From: Ignavibacteria bacterium | GTDB lineage: Bacteria > Bacteroidota > Ignavibacteria > UBA10030 | Reading direction: 5' to 3' | Assembly (NCBI GenBank): GCA_016873805.1 | Contig: VGVZ01000002.1 | Span: 62,001 to 126,000 of the forward strand | DNA length: 64,000 nucleotides | Shown: positions 36,228-45,600 of the stretch, piece after piece | How the letters are laid out: each line of letters opens with the position of its first letter | Position numbering within the stretch: position 1 is the stretch's first letter | Made by a program: the position numbers and the translations under genes | Notes under the pieces: model-generated | Told to the model about the DNA's origin: nothing | The model's input: the letters and a program-made list of their open reading frames with translations, nothing else | Database searches by the model: none

Positions 36228-39200
36228 TTACCTCAATGAGGCCGGCGGCCTGTGCGCCAACGCATAGACCACCGGCACAACGATCAATGTGAGCACAACC
36301 GAGCTAATCAGTCCACCAGTTGTGCCAATCGAGAGAGAATACCACAGGCTTTGTTTATCGCCTCCAATCATCAATGGGACTAGTCCCATGATTGTTGTTA
36401 ACGTTGTCATCAAGATCGGCCGCACGCGGCGAGATGATGCCTCAATCAACGATTCCAGATAAGATGAGTCCACGCGAACGTGTTTTGAAATGTAGTCCAC
36501 CAGCACAATCGAGTTGGTGACGACAATCCCGATGAGAAGGATGACTGCAGCATATCCACCACGACCGAAAGGAATGTCGACAAAATAGAAGGAAAGAAAG
36601 AGCCCTAGGAACGAGAAGGGAATGGTGAGGAGAATGATGAACGGTTTCTTGATTGATTCGTAAAGCGAAGCCGTCACCATGAACACGATGATGATCGCCA
36701 CAACTGCGATCCAGAGCATCGATTGTTGACTTTCTTCTTTGAGCCATCCGAACGATCGGTCGAATGAATATCCGCTGGGCAAGGGCATCGCTTTGATCGA
36801 CGCGTCAACAAACTGATCGCCAAATCGGTAAGGCCCGCGGTACTCAAACGATATCCAGCGCATATACTGCTGATTCTCGCGTAGGATCTTGGAAGGCACT
36901 CTCCTCTCATCGAATAAAATAAGCTGACTGAGCCGAACTTGATCTCCCCTCGAATTCACAATAATAGTATTCTGAAGATCATCCACAGAGAAGTCTCTAT
37001 ATCCTGCGTACTTGATAGAATACGGGTATCGTTCCCCGTCAAGGTGAACAAAGCTGTAATCGAGCGCTCCTCTCGTATGGGTTCGAATTGCCCGAATAAC
37101 TTCCGCAACGGTCAGATTGTGATCAGCGATGGCTATTCTGTCAAGATCTATCACAAGCTGATGCGTACGATTCCATCTCCCAAAGGAACGATCAATGTCC
37201 ACCTCAGCGATACGAAGATTTCGTTCTATTCGTTCCTGAAACTCTTGTGCGATTTCCTTCACCCTTGAGTAATTGTAACCAAGAACCTTCACATAGAAGC
37301 TCGGGACCGACTCGCCGCCGCTGAAGAAACCCGGTCCGAATCCCGCCACCGAAATCGTTGCTCCGCCAGTTTGCGCTGCGAAAACAACGAGCCGATTTTT
37401 TATCTCGTACGGAATCGCCGTTACGGCTGCCGATTCCTTGAAATCGATCCGAACCACGGCAAAATCCGGAAGTACCCTCGTGGTCACTTTTTCGATTCCA
37501 TCCATATCGATCATCGTTTCCCGTTCGACATCCAGTGCCACCTGATTGTATCGCTCTATCTCCGTTCCTTGGGGGAATCGGACCCAAATGACGAGGTACG
37601 TTGAAGTCCCATAGTCCCACACTTCTCCTCTTGGCACCTTCGTGAAGAAAAGGTGGGATGCACCTCCAAGGGTGTAGTCAACGTACGGCTTCATCGACCG
37701 GTACGTTTCGCTGCCTATTGTGGAGTTGTACATCTCGGCGAACACTGTTTCAGACTCGATCTTGTCGGGCAGAAGCCACACGGGAAGACCGAAAAGCCAT
37801 ATGGTGCACGCGATGGCAGTTTTCCTCCACGCAAGCGCTCGACTCAGGAGAGTACGATAGAGATTCAATGACTTGGTGCCAAGCCAGTCCAGAGGTGTGA
37901 ATGACAGCGCCCGGAGAGTCGACCGACACGAGATTGTCGGAATGAGGGTGAAGGAAACCACAAGAGACATCAGCAGCGATACTGTCACGGCAATGCTGAA
38001 ATCGACAAAATATGGTTTGAGATCTTCGGGGAGAAAATGAATGGGGAGAAGCGCGCCTACAGTTGTGAATGTTGAAGCAACTACCGGAAGAGCAACCTCT
38101 CTGACGCTTCGTGGTACAGATGCATATGGATCTCCTGATTCCGCCTCTTGGTGACGATTGATATTTTCCAGAACAACTATCGAATCATCAACTAACCGGC
38201 CGAAACCAAGCACCAGACCGGCCAACGTGAGCAAATTCAATCCGATTCCGAAGAGCCAGAAAAACAGGAATGTTCCTGCCAGCGAAAAGAATATGGATGA
38301 AAGAATTATGATGGGAGCGGTAAGATTTCGCAGGAATAGGACCAGCACGACAAAGATGCAGATGAGAGAGATAATCACCTTTCCATAGAGTTTGTCCAGC
38401 TCATCGCGCATCTGCTGACTCTTGTCGGATGTTTTGTGAAGAGTGAGATCCATAGGAAGAGCTTCTTGAATCTCATCCACCCTTGTGAAAACATGGTTGG
38501 CAAGTTTAAGGGCGTTTGTCCCCGGCTCCTTGTCAATGATAATTGTCACTGTCGGCGCGCCGTTGATTCTATAGTAGCTTCGGGTTTCGGCGAGACTGTC
38601 TCGCACGATCCCAACATCGGAAAGCCGAACAATGCTGCCTGTTGGCAAAGCAGCGATATTGAGGTTCTTGATATCGTCGAGTGATGAGATGTTGTTACGG
38701 AGGGCAACAAACCTGCGACCGGAGCCGCGATCCAACGCACCCAGGGATGTGTTGAGCTGCGAATCTCGGAGACGACGAGAGATTTCTTCGGCCGTTATGC
38801 CATAGGCGGCCATTCTTAAAGGATCGATTTCGATTTGCACCTCTCTCGATTCACCCCCATAGATCTGCACGCGGGATATTCCCTTGATTGCCATCAGGAA
38901 CGGCGCGATGCGCTCTTCAGCATACCTCTGAAGCTCCGACGCGGAACGCGTGCCATAGAGTGAGTACGAAAGGAATCCCTGCAGATCTCTGAAGTCTTTT
39001 GGGATGTATCGTTCAACCGTTGGGATACTTACGCCGGGGGGAAGTCCTTCCGAAAAAGCGGCAAGTTTTTCATTCAACTCCAGACGAGCGTAATTCATGT
39101 CGACCGTTGGCTCGAATTCAACGTCGACCACGGACTTCGCTTCTTCAGATGTTGAGCTGACCGAGCGGACCCCTCGAACTGTATTAGCAATCTCCTCAAT

Positions 39201-39407
39201 TGGAGCTGTGATGAACATTTCTACGGTTTCGGGAGAAGCACTCCCCCAGCCAGTAACGATGGAGAGCCGAGGGAATTCCTTGGAAGGCGCGAGCTCGAGC
39301 GGAAGGCGCGTGAAGGCAAAGATCCCACCTACTACGAGAGCCGCGTAGAACATGCACACTGCGACGGGGCGTTTCAGAAAACGCGAATATGCGTCTTCAT
39401 TCTTCAT
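36228..39407 (-). CDS. RND-family efflux permease (cassette 2)
   Basis: A 1059-residue AcrB/HAE-1-like proton-driven permease. It has 12 membrane helices and two large periplasmic loops. The TM4 proton-relay motif is GFGRLVDDSIVVLENINRH, with the Asp pair, and the second half has LIGIVVTNSIVLVDYISKH. It exports small molecules or peptides with a membrane-fusion protein and an outer-membrane channel. No fusion protein is directly attached to this copy, while the other RND gene in the region has one upstream in its cassette. It is the last gene of the regulator-peptide-propeller-MauE series. The 351-nt gap upstream suggests a separate or long leader. Confidence 0.93.
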   Translation of the reverse strand: MKNEDAYSRFLKRPVAVCMFYAALVVGGIFAFTRLPLELAPSKEFPRLSIVTGWGSASPETVEMFITAPIEEIANTVRGVRSVSSTSEEAKSVVDVEFEPTVDMNYARLELNEKLAAFSEGLPPGVSIPTVERYIPKDFRDLQGFLSYSLYGTRSASELQRYAEERIAPFLMAIKGISRVQIYGGESREVQIEIDPLRMAAYGITAEEISRRLRDSQLNTSLGALDRGSGRRFVALRNNISSLDDIKNLNIAALPTGSIVRLSDVGIVRDSLAETRSYYRINGAPTVTIIIDKEPGTNALKLANHVFTRVDEIQEALPMDLTLHKTSDKSQQMRDELDKLYGKVIISLICIFVVLVLFLRNLTAPIIILSSIFFSLAGTFLFFWLFGIGLNLLTLAGLVLGFGRLVDDSIVVLENINRHQEAESGDPYASVPRSVREVALPVVASTFTTVGALLPIHFLPEDLKPYFVDFSIAVTVSLLMSLVVSFTLIPTISCRSTLRALSFTPLDWLGTKSLNLYRTLLSRALAWRKTAIACTIWLFGLPVWLLPDKIESETVFAEMYNSTIGSETYRSMKPYVDYTLGGASHLFFTKVPRGEVWDYGTSTYLVIWVRFPQGTEIERYNQVALDVERETMIDMDGIEKVTTRVLPDFAVVRIDFKESAAVTAIPYEIKNRLVVFAAQTGGATISVAGFGPGFFSGGESVPSFYVKVLGYNYSRVKEIAQEFQERIERNLRIAEVDIDRSFGRWNRTHQLVIDLDRIAIADHNLTVAEVIRAIRTHTRGALDYSFVHLDGERYPYSIKYAGYRDFSVDDLQNTIIVNSRGDQVRLSQLILFDERRVPSKILRENQQYMRWISFEYRGPYRFGDQFVDASIKAMPLPSGYSFDRSFGWLKEESQQSMLWIAVVAIIIVFMVTASLYESIKKPFIILLTIPFSFLGLFLSFYFVDIPFGRGGYAAVILLIGIVVTNSIVLVDYISKHVRVDSSYLESLIEASSRRVRPILMTTLTTIMGLVPLMIGGDKQSLWYSLSIGTTGGLISSVVLTLIVVPVVYALAHRPPASLR

Positions 39408-39758
39408 AAAGCTTCTTGACGATTTTATTTACCATCGCCATTGACTCCCAAAAAGAGCGGGGATCTTAATCTATGTCGAGTCTTTCAGGAAGCTTCTAAA
39501 TTTGGCTTCTCATTTGTCTTTGGCAACCACGATCCAGAGCTCCTTTTGGGGAGACTGCCACTAGTCTCGCAATAAAATATGAGATCATGTTGAGCTTCTT
39601 CGGGTTTCTGCTCTATGGAGGAGTGAAAAAGCCGGATCAATTTACTGATACGTGGGATGTGGTGCAACATAGCTCGCAAAAGAGGATGGAGTGATTACTG
39701 ATCAGTCGCTGTATTGGATTATCTCTCAATTGGGAGTGTGACCAGCAATGGTTGCATA
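39408..39758. other. Intergenic gap between RND permease and MauE-like gene
   Basis: This 351-nt stretch contains no convincing gene. A 64-codon minus-strand frame (39485-39679) lacks family similarity, a signal sequence and a good ribosome site. I saw no clear terminator or promoter. Confidence 0.5.
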
Positions 39759-40208
39759 TTAGAGGTTTCGCGCAGGCAGAATGTTTTCGTTGTTCTTGCT
39801 TTGCCGATGCAAAAGCAAAGCTAACACTGCGAGAATTGTCAGGAAGATGTTGAAAACGATATGCGACACAGCGTCCAACTTGTTGAAAATACCTCCGCAA
39901 CCACAAGGGATACTATCGAAGAATACTTCAATTGAGAGCGAGTAGAAGAGATACGTGATGCTCAGGAAGAAGGCAGTATAGATACCGAACAACTTTGTTC
40001 TTTCCCAGATCAGAGTGACCGCCACGAACAACTCAATCAATACTACACCAACGGCAATCACTGGAACTTCTGGCGCCACGAGGAGGGGTGAAATCGATAG
40101 ATTCCTGCGGAAAGCTTCATGCTCAAAGATCTTGACTACTGCGGCATATAAGAATATGCCCAGAAGCAGCAACCATGAGAAGTTGGCTATCTCGGCCCTT
40201 CGAAACAA
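39759..40208 (-). CDS. MauE/DoxX-like membrane protein (thiol-redox partner, cassette 2)
   Basis: A 149-residue protein with four membrane helices and a conserved IPCGCGG segment (about residue 101), which matches the PCGCFG-like cysteine motif of the MauE/DoxX family. MauE-like proteins are thought to pass electrons to periplasmic thioredoxin-like partners for disulfide formation or isomerisation. The start is a TTG with GGGGA 7 nt upstream, and no ATG is available further in. It follows the propeller gene by 15 nt and so shares its transcript. In the sister cassette this position is taken by a thioredoxin-like protein. Confidence 0.8.
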   Translation of the reverse strand: MFRRAEIANFSWLLLLGIFLYAAVVKIFEHEAFRRNLSISPLLVAPEVPVIAVGVVLIELFVAVTLIWERTKLFGIYTAFFLSITYLFYSLSIEVFFDSIPCGCGGIFNKLDAVSHIVFNIFLTILAVLALLLHRQSKNNENILPARNL

Positions 40209-40223
40209 GTAGGGATCCCCAAT

Positions 40224-41234
40224 TCATTTCTGTCGAACATCTTGAAACCTATAGTGCACAATTGCCTCGCCCTGGAAGGCCAGAAATTGATTCTCACCTA
40301 CTGCGATAATGCGTGGATACTCACCTTTGAAACCTGGAATCAGAAAGCTGTATTCGTATTTTCCGTTCCGGACGTCATACAAATCCACAGCCCCTTTGTC
40401 TTCTTGGGCTCGTGACCTGGCACGAGACAATATGTACAAATGCCTCTCATTGGCTGACATGGAAATATTTACGAGAGTTGCTTTTGGATCCATCCCCATT
40501 GCACCACTTTGCTCCAATATCGTCGGCGGTGGTGTTCGATCGATGGTCTCAGCAGTGTAGAGCTGCTTACCGGTTGCATCGAAGGAAAAGAAGAAGCTGG
40601 CCCAATGACTCACATAGAAATTGCGGCCCACGTTGTTTTTGACAAAAACCCCGTCAAAAGCTATATCATTGGGAACCTCAGGAAAGGGTGACTTCATTAC
40701 GGTTGTTGAGTCCGTAGATATGTCAATAAGCAAGAACGCCTGGCGACGTGGTGAATCCTTCGACATTGCCTTGAGTACATAATGCTTGGCTGCAAGGCGG
40801 TGTCCCCTCACAAAGGAGCTTCTCACAGGATAGTAAGCCACGACCGAACCCTCGAAAGTCAGTTCGGTGATTGCTAGCCGCCGCACATCCAGAACATAGA
40901 CACCTTGTCGATCGACATCCCATCCAATGATGTGCTGGAACTCTGCCGGTGCTCCGCCTCTCTTCCCCCATCGAGCAACCACATTTCCCATTGTATCAAG
41001 CTCCACTATTTGTTGATCAGATCTGTTCAGAACAAAAAAACGCTGATCATAGATCTTCAGATCCAATACGTCAAACGGCATCTCAAACGAACGCACCAAC
41101 CTGATAGCATCGTTTTTGTAAATTCGTTCGAAGTTCGGTGCTGGAGCCGCAAGATTCTTCCCACGAACAACCAGAAAGCAGGTAAGTAAGAACGATAGGA
41201 TTGAGATAGATAGAATCAGAATAGGTTTTTTCAT
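40224..41234 (-). CDS. 6-bladed beta-propeller-like secreted protein (cassette 2)
   Basis: About 336 residues. A signal/anchor sequence (ILILSISILSFLLTCFLVV) is followed by repeats typical of the 6-bladed propeller group of Bacteroidota: RSFEMPFDVLDLKIYDQRFFVLN, VELDTMGNVVARWGKRGGAPAEFQHIIGWDVD, GVYVLDVRR. The motif WGKRGGAPAEF is a variant of the G-x-G-P-G-E-F blade signature seen in the paralogue at 47 kb. It should be periplasmic or on the cell surface. I choose the ATG at 41234; the ribosome site is weak. The role is unknown, and binding of a peptide or glycan is a guess. Confidence 0.8.
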   Translation of the reverse strand: MKKPILILSISILSFLLTCFLVVRGKNLAAPAPNFERIYKNDAIRLVRSFEMPFDVLDLKIYDQRFFVLNRSDQQIVELDTMGNVVARWGKRGGAPAEFQHIIGWDVDRQGVYVLDVRRLAITELTFEGSVVAYYPVRSSFVRGHRLAAKHYVLKAMSKDSPRRQAFLLIDISTDSTTVMKSPFPEVPNDIAFDGVFVKNNVGRNFYVSHWASFFFSFDATGKQLYTAETIDRTPPPTILEQSGAMGMDPKATLVNISMSANERHLYILSRARSRAQEDKGAVDLYDVRNGKYEYSFLIPGFKGEYPRIIAVGENQFLAFQGEAIVHYRFQDVRQK

Positions 41235-41649
41235 CGCAAGTCTTTCAAAACGCATATGCAAATCAGAAACTGCCGCTTTTGCACATAACTCTTGACATTA
41301 CCAAACTGAAGTGGAATTAATGAACAGAATGCGTCATTTCGCATCACGTGTTGATGATTATTCAGCCACGTACCACCGTTCGACGAGAATACCCTCGCGT
41401 GAAAAACGAATCACTCGGCGACACATAGAAATTTTCAACCGCTCCTATACAGATGAATATCCTCGCAATTCATTCCATGACGATCCGTCATAGCGTCGGG
41501 TTTCGGGCGCTCTGAGGCTTCCGTGTCTCTGCCCTCTCAAGTCCGGCTGGACTGATCCTCTTCCTTCTTGTAATTACAAGATTCAAACGTTCCGCCGTAC
41601 ATTCAGACTCGAGACGCAAAGTTCTCAAGTAAATGGAAGGGGGCGATTC
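41235..41649. other. Gap between peptide C and its propeller gene, with a palindrome
   Basis: No gene is supported in this 415-nt stretch. It contains a perfect 14-nt palindrome, CTTGTAATTACAAG (41567-41580), and a small ATGACG/CGTCAT hairpin near 41475-41490. Either could be regulatory. The sister cassette has a similarly long gap in the same place. Confidence 0.45.
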
Positions 41650-41841
41650 CTATTCTTGGGTAATGCACTTGTAGTACCAACCAGACGCATCCCAACAACA
41701 GTAGACCCAACAATCGCTGTAACAACCAGGCCATGGACAGGGTAAAGACCTTCCCTCGCCCACTTCTGGTAGCACACTCGCTCCTATCGAGATCACGAAA
41801 ACGGCTGTTACTTGGACCGCTTTTCTTCTAAGGAGTTCCAT
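41650..41841 (-). CDS. Small Cys-rich secreted peptide (peptide C, cassette 2)
   Basis: A 63-residue precursor. The N terminus (MELLRRKAVQVTAVFVISIG) is a Sec-type signal; the mature part from about residue 31 is rich in Cys and aromatic residues. Cys lie at 35, 40, 44, 48, 49 and 59, with five Trp/Tyr pairs between them. GGGAGG is 6 nt before the ATG, an excellent ribosome site. Six cysteines suggest three disulfides. It is preceded by tandem 13-nt repeats and a TTGACT -35 box. I know no named family. It differs in cysteine spacing from the peptides of the other cassette, so it would be a different product in the same slot. Confidence 0.75.
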   Translation of the reverse strand: MELLRRKAVQVTAVFVISIGASVLPEVGEGRSLPCPWPGCYSDCWVYCCWDASGWYYKCITQE

Positions 41842-41943
41842 TTTTTCCTCCCTGAATTGATCTTGAAGCGTGAAGTGGACTCGCACCAGCAGCTTTGTTT
41901 GGTAGCGCTCTTCCGTACGCTTGCTCTTTCACGCCTTTCAAAC

Positions 41944-41972
41944 AAGATCTTCAACTCCCATTTTCCAGTCAA
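41944..41972 (-). promoter_or_regulatory. Putative activator-dependent promoter of peptide C
   Basis: On the minus strand TTGACT (41972-41967), 17-nt spacer, GATCTT (41949-41944). The weak -10 and the repeats 8 nt upstream fit a promoter that needs an activator. Confidence 0.5.
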
Positions 41973-41980
41973 CGTCCGTT

Positions 41981-42019
41981 CTGGGTATCTTTCCATGGTA
42001 TCCGATCTGGGTATCCAAA
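41981..42019 (-). repeat. Three tandem 13-nt repeats (operator candidate, cassette 2)
   Basis: Read on the minus strand the units are TTTGGATACCCAG, ATCGGATACCATG and GAAAGATACCCAG, sharing the core GATACC at exact 13-nt phase. They lie between the AraC-type regulator gene and the peptide promoter. Confidence 0.7.
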
Positions 42020-42033
42020 TATGATGAACACCG

Positions 42034-42420
42034 TTAGCGATCGTGAGGTATGGATTGATTCTTTCTCTTGGCCTTTGACTTAGCCCCGCATGCACGGTGT
42101 TCGTTACGCAACTCCTCAAATGAAACTCCGAATTCTTTCTTCACCCATCGATAGAACGATCGTTCTTCCAGAAAACCGAGCTGTTCGGCGAAGTGATACC
42201 CTCGCGAGTCCACACTACTCGTAATCGCATCCAACAAATGTTGCCTCCGCCTCTCATTAATGAATTGCCTGATAGTTTTGCCCGTTGACTTCCGGAAGAG
42301 CCGAGATATGTCTGACGGATCTCTTTGAATCTGCGCGGCTAGTTCTTTAACGGTTATCCTTCTCCAGTCTTTCTCCACCAATTCCAAAAGTTGTGAGCCA
42401 AGGAAGATTTGCCTTTTCAT
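42034..42420 (-). CDS. Stand-alone AraC-type HTH regulator (cassette 2)
   Basis: A 128-residue protein consisting of little more than the double-HTH AraC/XylS DNA-binding domain: ITVKELAAQIQRDPSDISRLFRKSTGKTIRQFINERRRQHLL, then GYHFAEQLGFLEERSFYRWVKKEFGVSFEELR. There is no ligand-binding domain; the C terminus is a basic tail. AGGGGAGAAC precedes the ATG, almost the same leader as the regulator at 49.6 kb. It probably activates the peptide promoter through the 13-nt repeats directly downstream. How it senses a signal is not visible. Confidence 0.88.
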   Translation of the reverse strand: MKRQIFLGSQLLELVEKDWRRITVKELAAQIQRDPSDISRLFRKSTGKTIRQFINERRRQHLLDAITSSVDSRGYHFAEQLGFLEERSFYRWVKKEFGVSFEELRNEHRACGAKSKAKRKNQSIPHDR

Positions 42421-42536
42421 GTCAGTTCTCCCCTATGAAAGCACACCCGTCCTCTGAATTCATGTTACGCTGTCCCTCGCCATCCCGACTCCCCTCCCTA
42501 CAGCTGTCGGGATGAGGGCGGGGCGGCTCATTCCCC

Positions 42537-42554
42537 CAAAAGCCCTTCGGGCTT
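42537..42554 (-). terminator. Terminator after the cassette 1 RND gene
   Basis: AAGCCC and GGGCTT form a tight hairpin with a 3-nt loop (42540-42554), followed on the minus strand by TTTTGG. It ends the first cassette 59 nt after the RND stop codon and separates it from the second regulator gene. Confidence 0.65.
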
Positions 42555-42612
42555 GGAGGGACATCCTGGCGTCCGCCTCGGCGGATGCCGACGAAAAAGA
42601 TCTCCATACCAA

Positions 42613-45600
42613 TCACATTATCGCCTCCCGTATTTTTCTCCCCATCGCCCAGCGATCGATGTAGGAATAGACAACCGGGATAGCAACCACTGTAAACACA
42701 GTCGAAGCAATCAATCCCCCAACAAGCGGGGCTGTCAATGCACGTACCAACTCGGAACCAGTCCCAAACTCAAAGACGAGTGGGATAATCCCCAATACTG
42801 TCGTTGCAGTGGTCATGAGAATCGGCCTTAGCCGCCTCCGCATTCCTTCCCGAATCGCCTCTCTCAATCCCAATCCCTGCCGTCGAAGATCAGTCATGAC
42901 GTCGACAACAATTACCGCGTCATTGTCCACCGCACCAATCATGATGACCAATCCGATCAGCGACATGATGTTATAGTTCTGTCCCGTTATTGCCATCGTG
43001 AGTATCGCACCGATAAACGCCAGAGGACTGGTGAGCAGAATAACAAAGGGATAAAGAATCGATTCATATTCGGCCGCCAGGATCATGTAAACCAGAAAAA
43101 TCGAAAGCAGAATGATGATGAAGAGACTCTTGAACGACTCTCGTATGTCTTCGTTTTCTCCTCCTACCGAAATGGTATATCCAGAAGGGAGAGGAAACAG
43201 ACTGGCTTTCTCGCCGATTTCGTCGGCAACGCTCCCCACAGATCGACCGCTCACGTTGGCAACAATCACAACGGCGCGTTGTCCCTGTTCTCGCCAGATT
43301 TCCGCGTATCCTTCGGTTCGATCCCACCTCACTACTTCTCGAATGGGAATCAGGCGACCACCTGCAACTATGCTCGATTGCAAAACCTTGCTAAATTCCT
43401 CTCGTTCACTCTCCATCGGCCGAACTCGAATTGCGATCTTTCGGTCGAAGTCACTCAGATACGTTGCCTCTTTTCCCCGGATATGCTGTGCAAGATGATG
43501 GGCCACTGTCTGCACTGACAAGGCATACTTGCTGGCCCCATCGCGATCCACAACAATCTGATACTCCGGACTCCCCTTCTGCATTGTAGAGCGAATATCA
43601 ACGAGTCCATCAATTCCGCGTAGCCGTTCTCCAAACTCTCGGGCGAGTTCATACGTTCTCTCCGGTTCCTTGCCCATTACTCGCACTTTGATGTCGTTCG
43701 GCTCAGGGCGAAGGATGTGCTCAAAGGTCGTCCCCCTGCGCTTCACCGAAAATTCCACTGCGTCATACGAAGACTGCATGGTTGTCAGAAAGGTACGTAC
43801 CTTTTCCGCCACATCTCCCGTCTCCGACTCACTCCGAACTTTGATCTCAAGATCGGCCTTCTCGATCGCCGCATCGACCCCTATCCACAGATTCTTTTCT
43901 TCGGTCATGCCAATTGACGAATAGACACCTGCGATCTCCGGGAAGCTCAGAAGAGTTTGTTCAACCTGTGCAACAAAACGGGCTGTTCCTTCGAGTGTGG
44001 TCCCCTTCGGCATCTGCAGATGTACCGCAAACCGGCTTTGATCGATATCCGGTGCAGGCTCGCTTGGGACTTGCAGCGCCACGACAACGCTTATCACGAA
44101 AAGAACAACTATGGATGTCACCACGAGGAGTCTGTGATCAAGCGACCAGTTTAAAAAACGGTCGATCGAATCATAGCTTCGAGTGCTGATGCTCTTGATC
44201 GACTCATAGACTCCGGGCAGAATACCATGAAGCTTACGCCTGATAAAGCGCATGAAATTAACTATCAGCATGACAATGAAGGCAATAGCGACACGAAGCG
44301 GGAAGAATATCCAAAACCAGATCTTTGCTGGAAACCTGTGAGGCCTGCTCTTTAGGTTCTGGATAGATTTGCTCAATGATCGTTCGTGCAGCTTCAATGA
44401 AGTCTCACGCGAAACGAGCATCGGAACCAGTGTTGCTGCCATGAGCAGCGAGACAAGGAGGGAGACTGTCATTGTCACTCCCATATCTACGAAGAGCTGG
44501 CTCGCGACTCCCTCCACAAAGATGATCGGCAGAAAGATTGCTACGTTTGTGAGCGTCGAGGCAGTCACTGCAAGGGTGATCTCTTGCGCTCCTTCGATTG
44601 CTGCCTGGACCAATCCAACACCCCGTTCTCTGAGTCGTGTGACATTCTCCACAACGATGATTGCATTGTCGCCCAACATACCGATCCCCAGCGCAAGACC
44701 CGTCAACGAGATGATGTTCAGGTTGATCTTCAAGAAATACATCACCACAAGTGTAGCGAAGATCGATATGGGAATTGTTAAACCAATAATTATGGGATAA
44801 CGCGGACTTCGGAGGAATAGGAAGAGAACAAGAAATGCCAGAACGGCGCCAATGATAATTGCCTGCTGGACATCGGTAATCGACTTCGAGATGAACTCGG
44901 CGTGATCGGCGATGACGTGAAGCTGAAGTTGACGATATTCGGTTCGAAGCTGATTGAGGACATCGTGAACTCGCCGCGAGACTTCGATCGTATTCGCTCC
45001 CGCTTCTTTTCTCACGTATAGAGCGATCATCTCCTGACCGTTGTAGCGAGTGAGGCCCAGGCGTTCTTTGAATCCATCCTTCACCTGTCCGACATTGGCG
45101 ATGGTTACTGGTCGCCCACTTTCTGTCCGACCGATCACAACCTCTTCGATTTCTTTTACGTTCGTGAACTCGCCAAGTGTACGAAGCGAGTAGCGAAAAA
45201 GCCCGCGTTTGATCGTCCCGCCGGGGAGATTGAGATTAGCGTTCGCGAGGGCTTGAGACACATGATCGAGTGAATAACCCAGCGCTTGAATCTTACTACT
45301 TGTGATTTCGACTTCGATTTCGCGTTCGAGTCCCCCGAGCACGGCCGCCTGTGCGACACCGTCGACTTGCTCGATTCGCCGTTTTATTAACGCGCGGGCT
45401 GTTTCCTTAAGCTCAACGAGCGCGTGAGTCGACTCATCAATTTTGGCCGGGTTGTGGGATGGATTTCCACTCCGCGAACGGCTCGACGCAATCGCGGTAA
45501 CAAGCTGCGGATCTTTCTCCTTCTTTTCTGAGACTGCGATGATCATGATCGGCTCAGCTGAAGGATCAACACGAAGGATGGTGGGTCGGCCGGCATCACG

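Noticed and set aside
39485..39679. A 64-codon minus-strand frame as a possible fourth peptide
   Set aside because: It lacks a hydrophobic signal sequence and has a single Cys, so it does not fit the peptide pattern of the cassettes.
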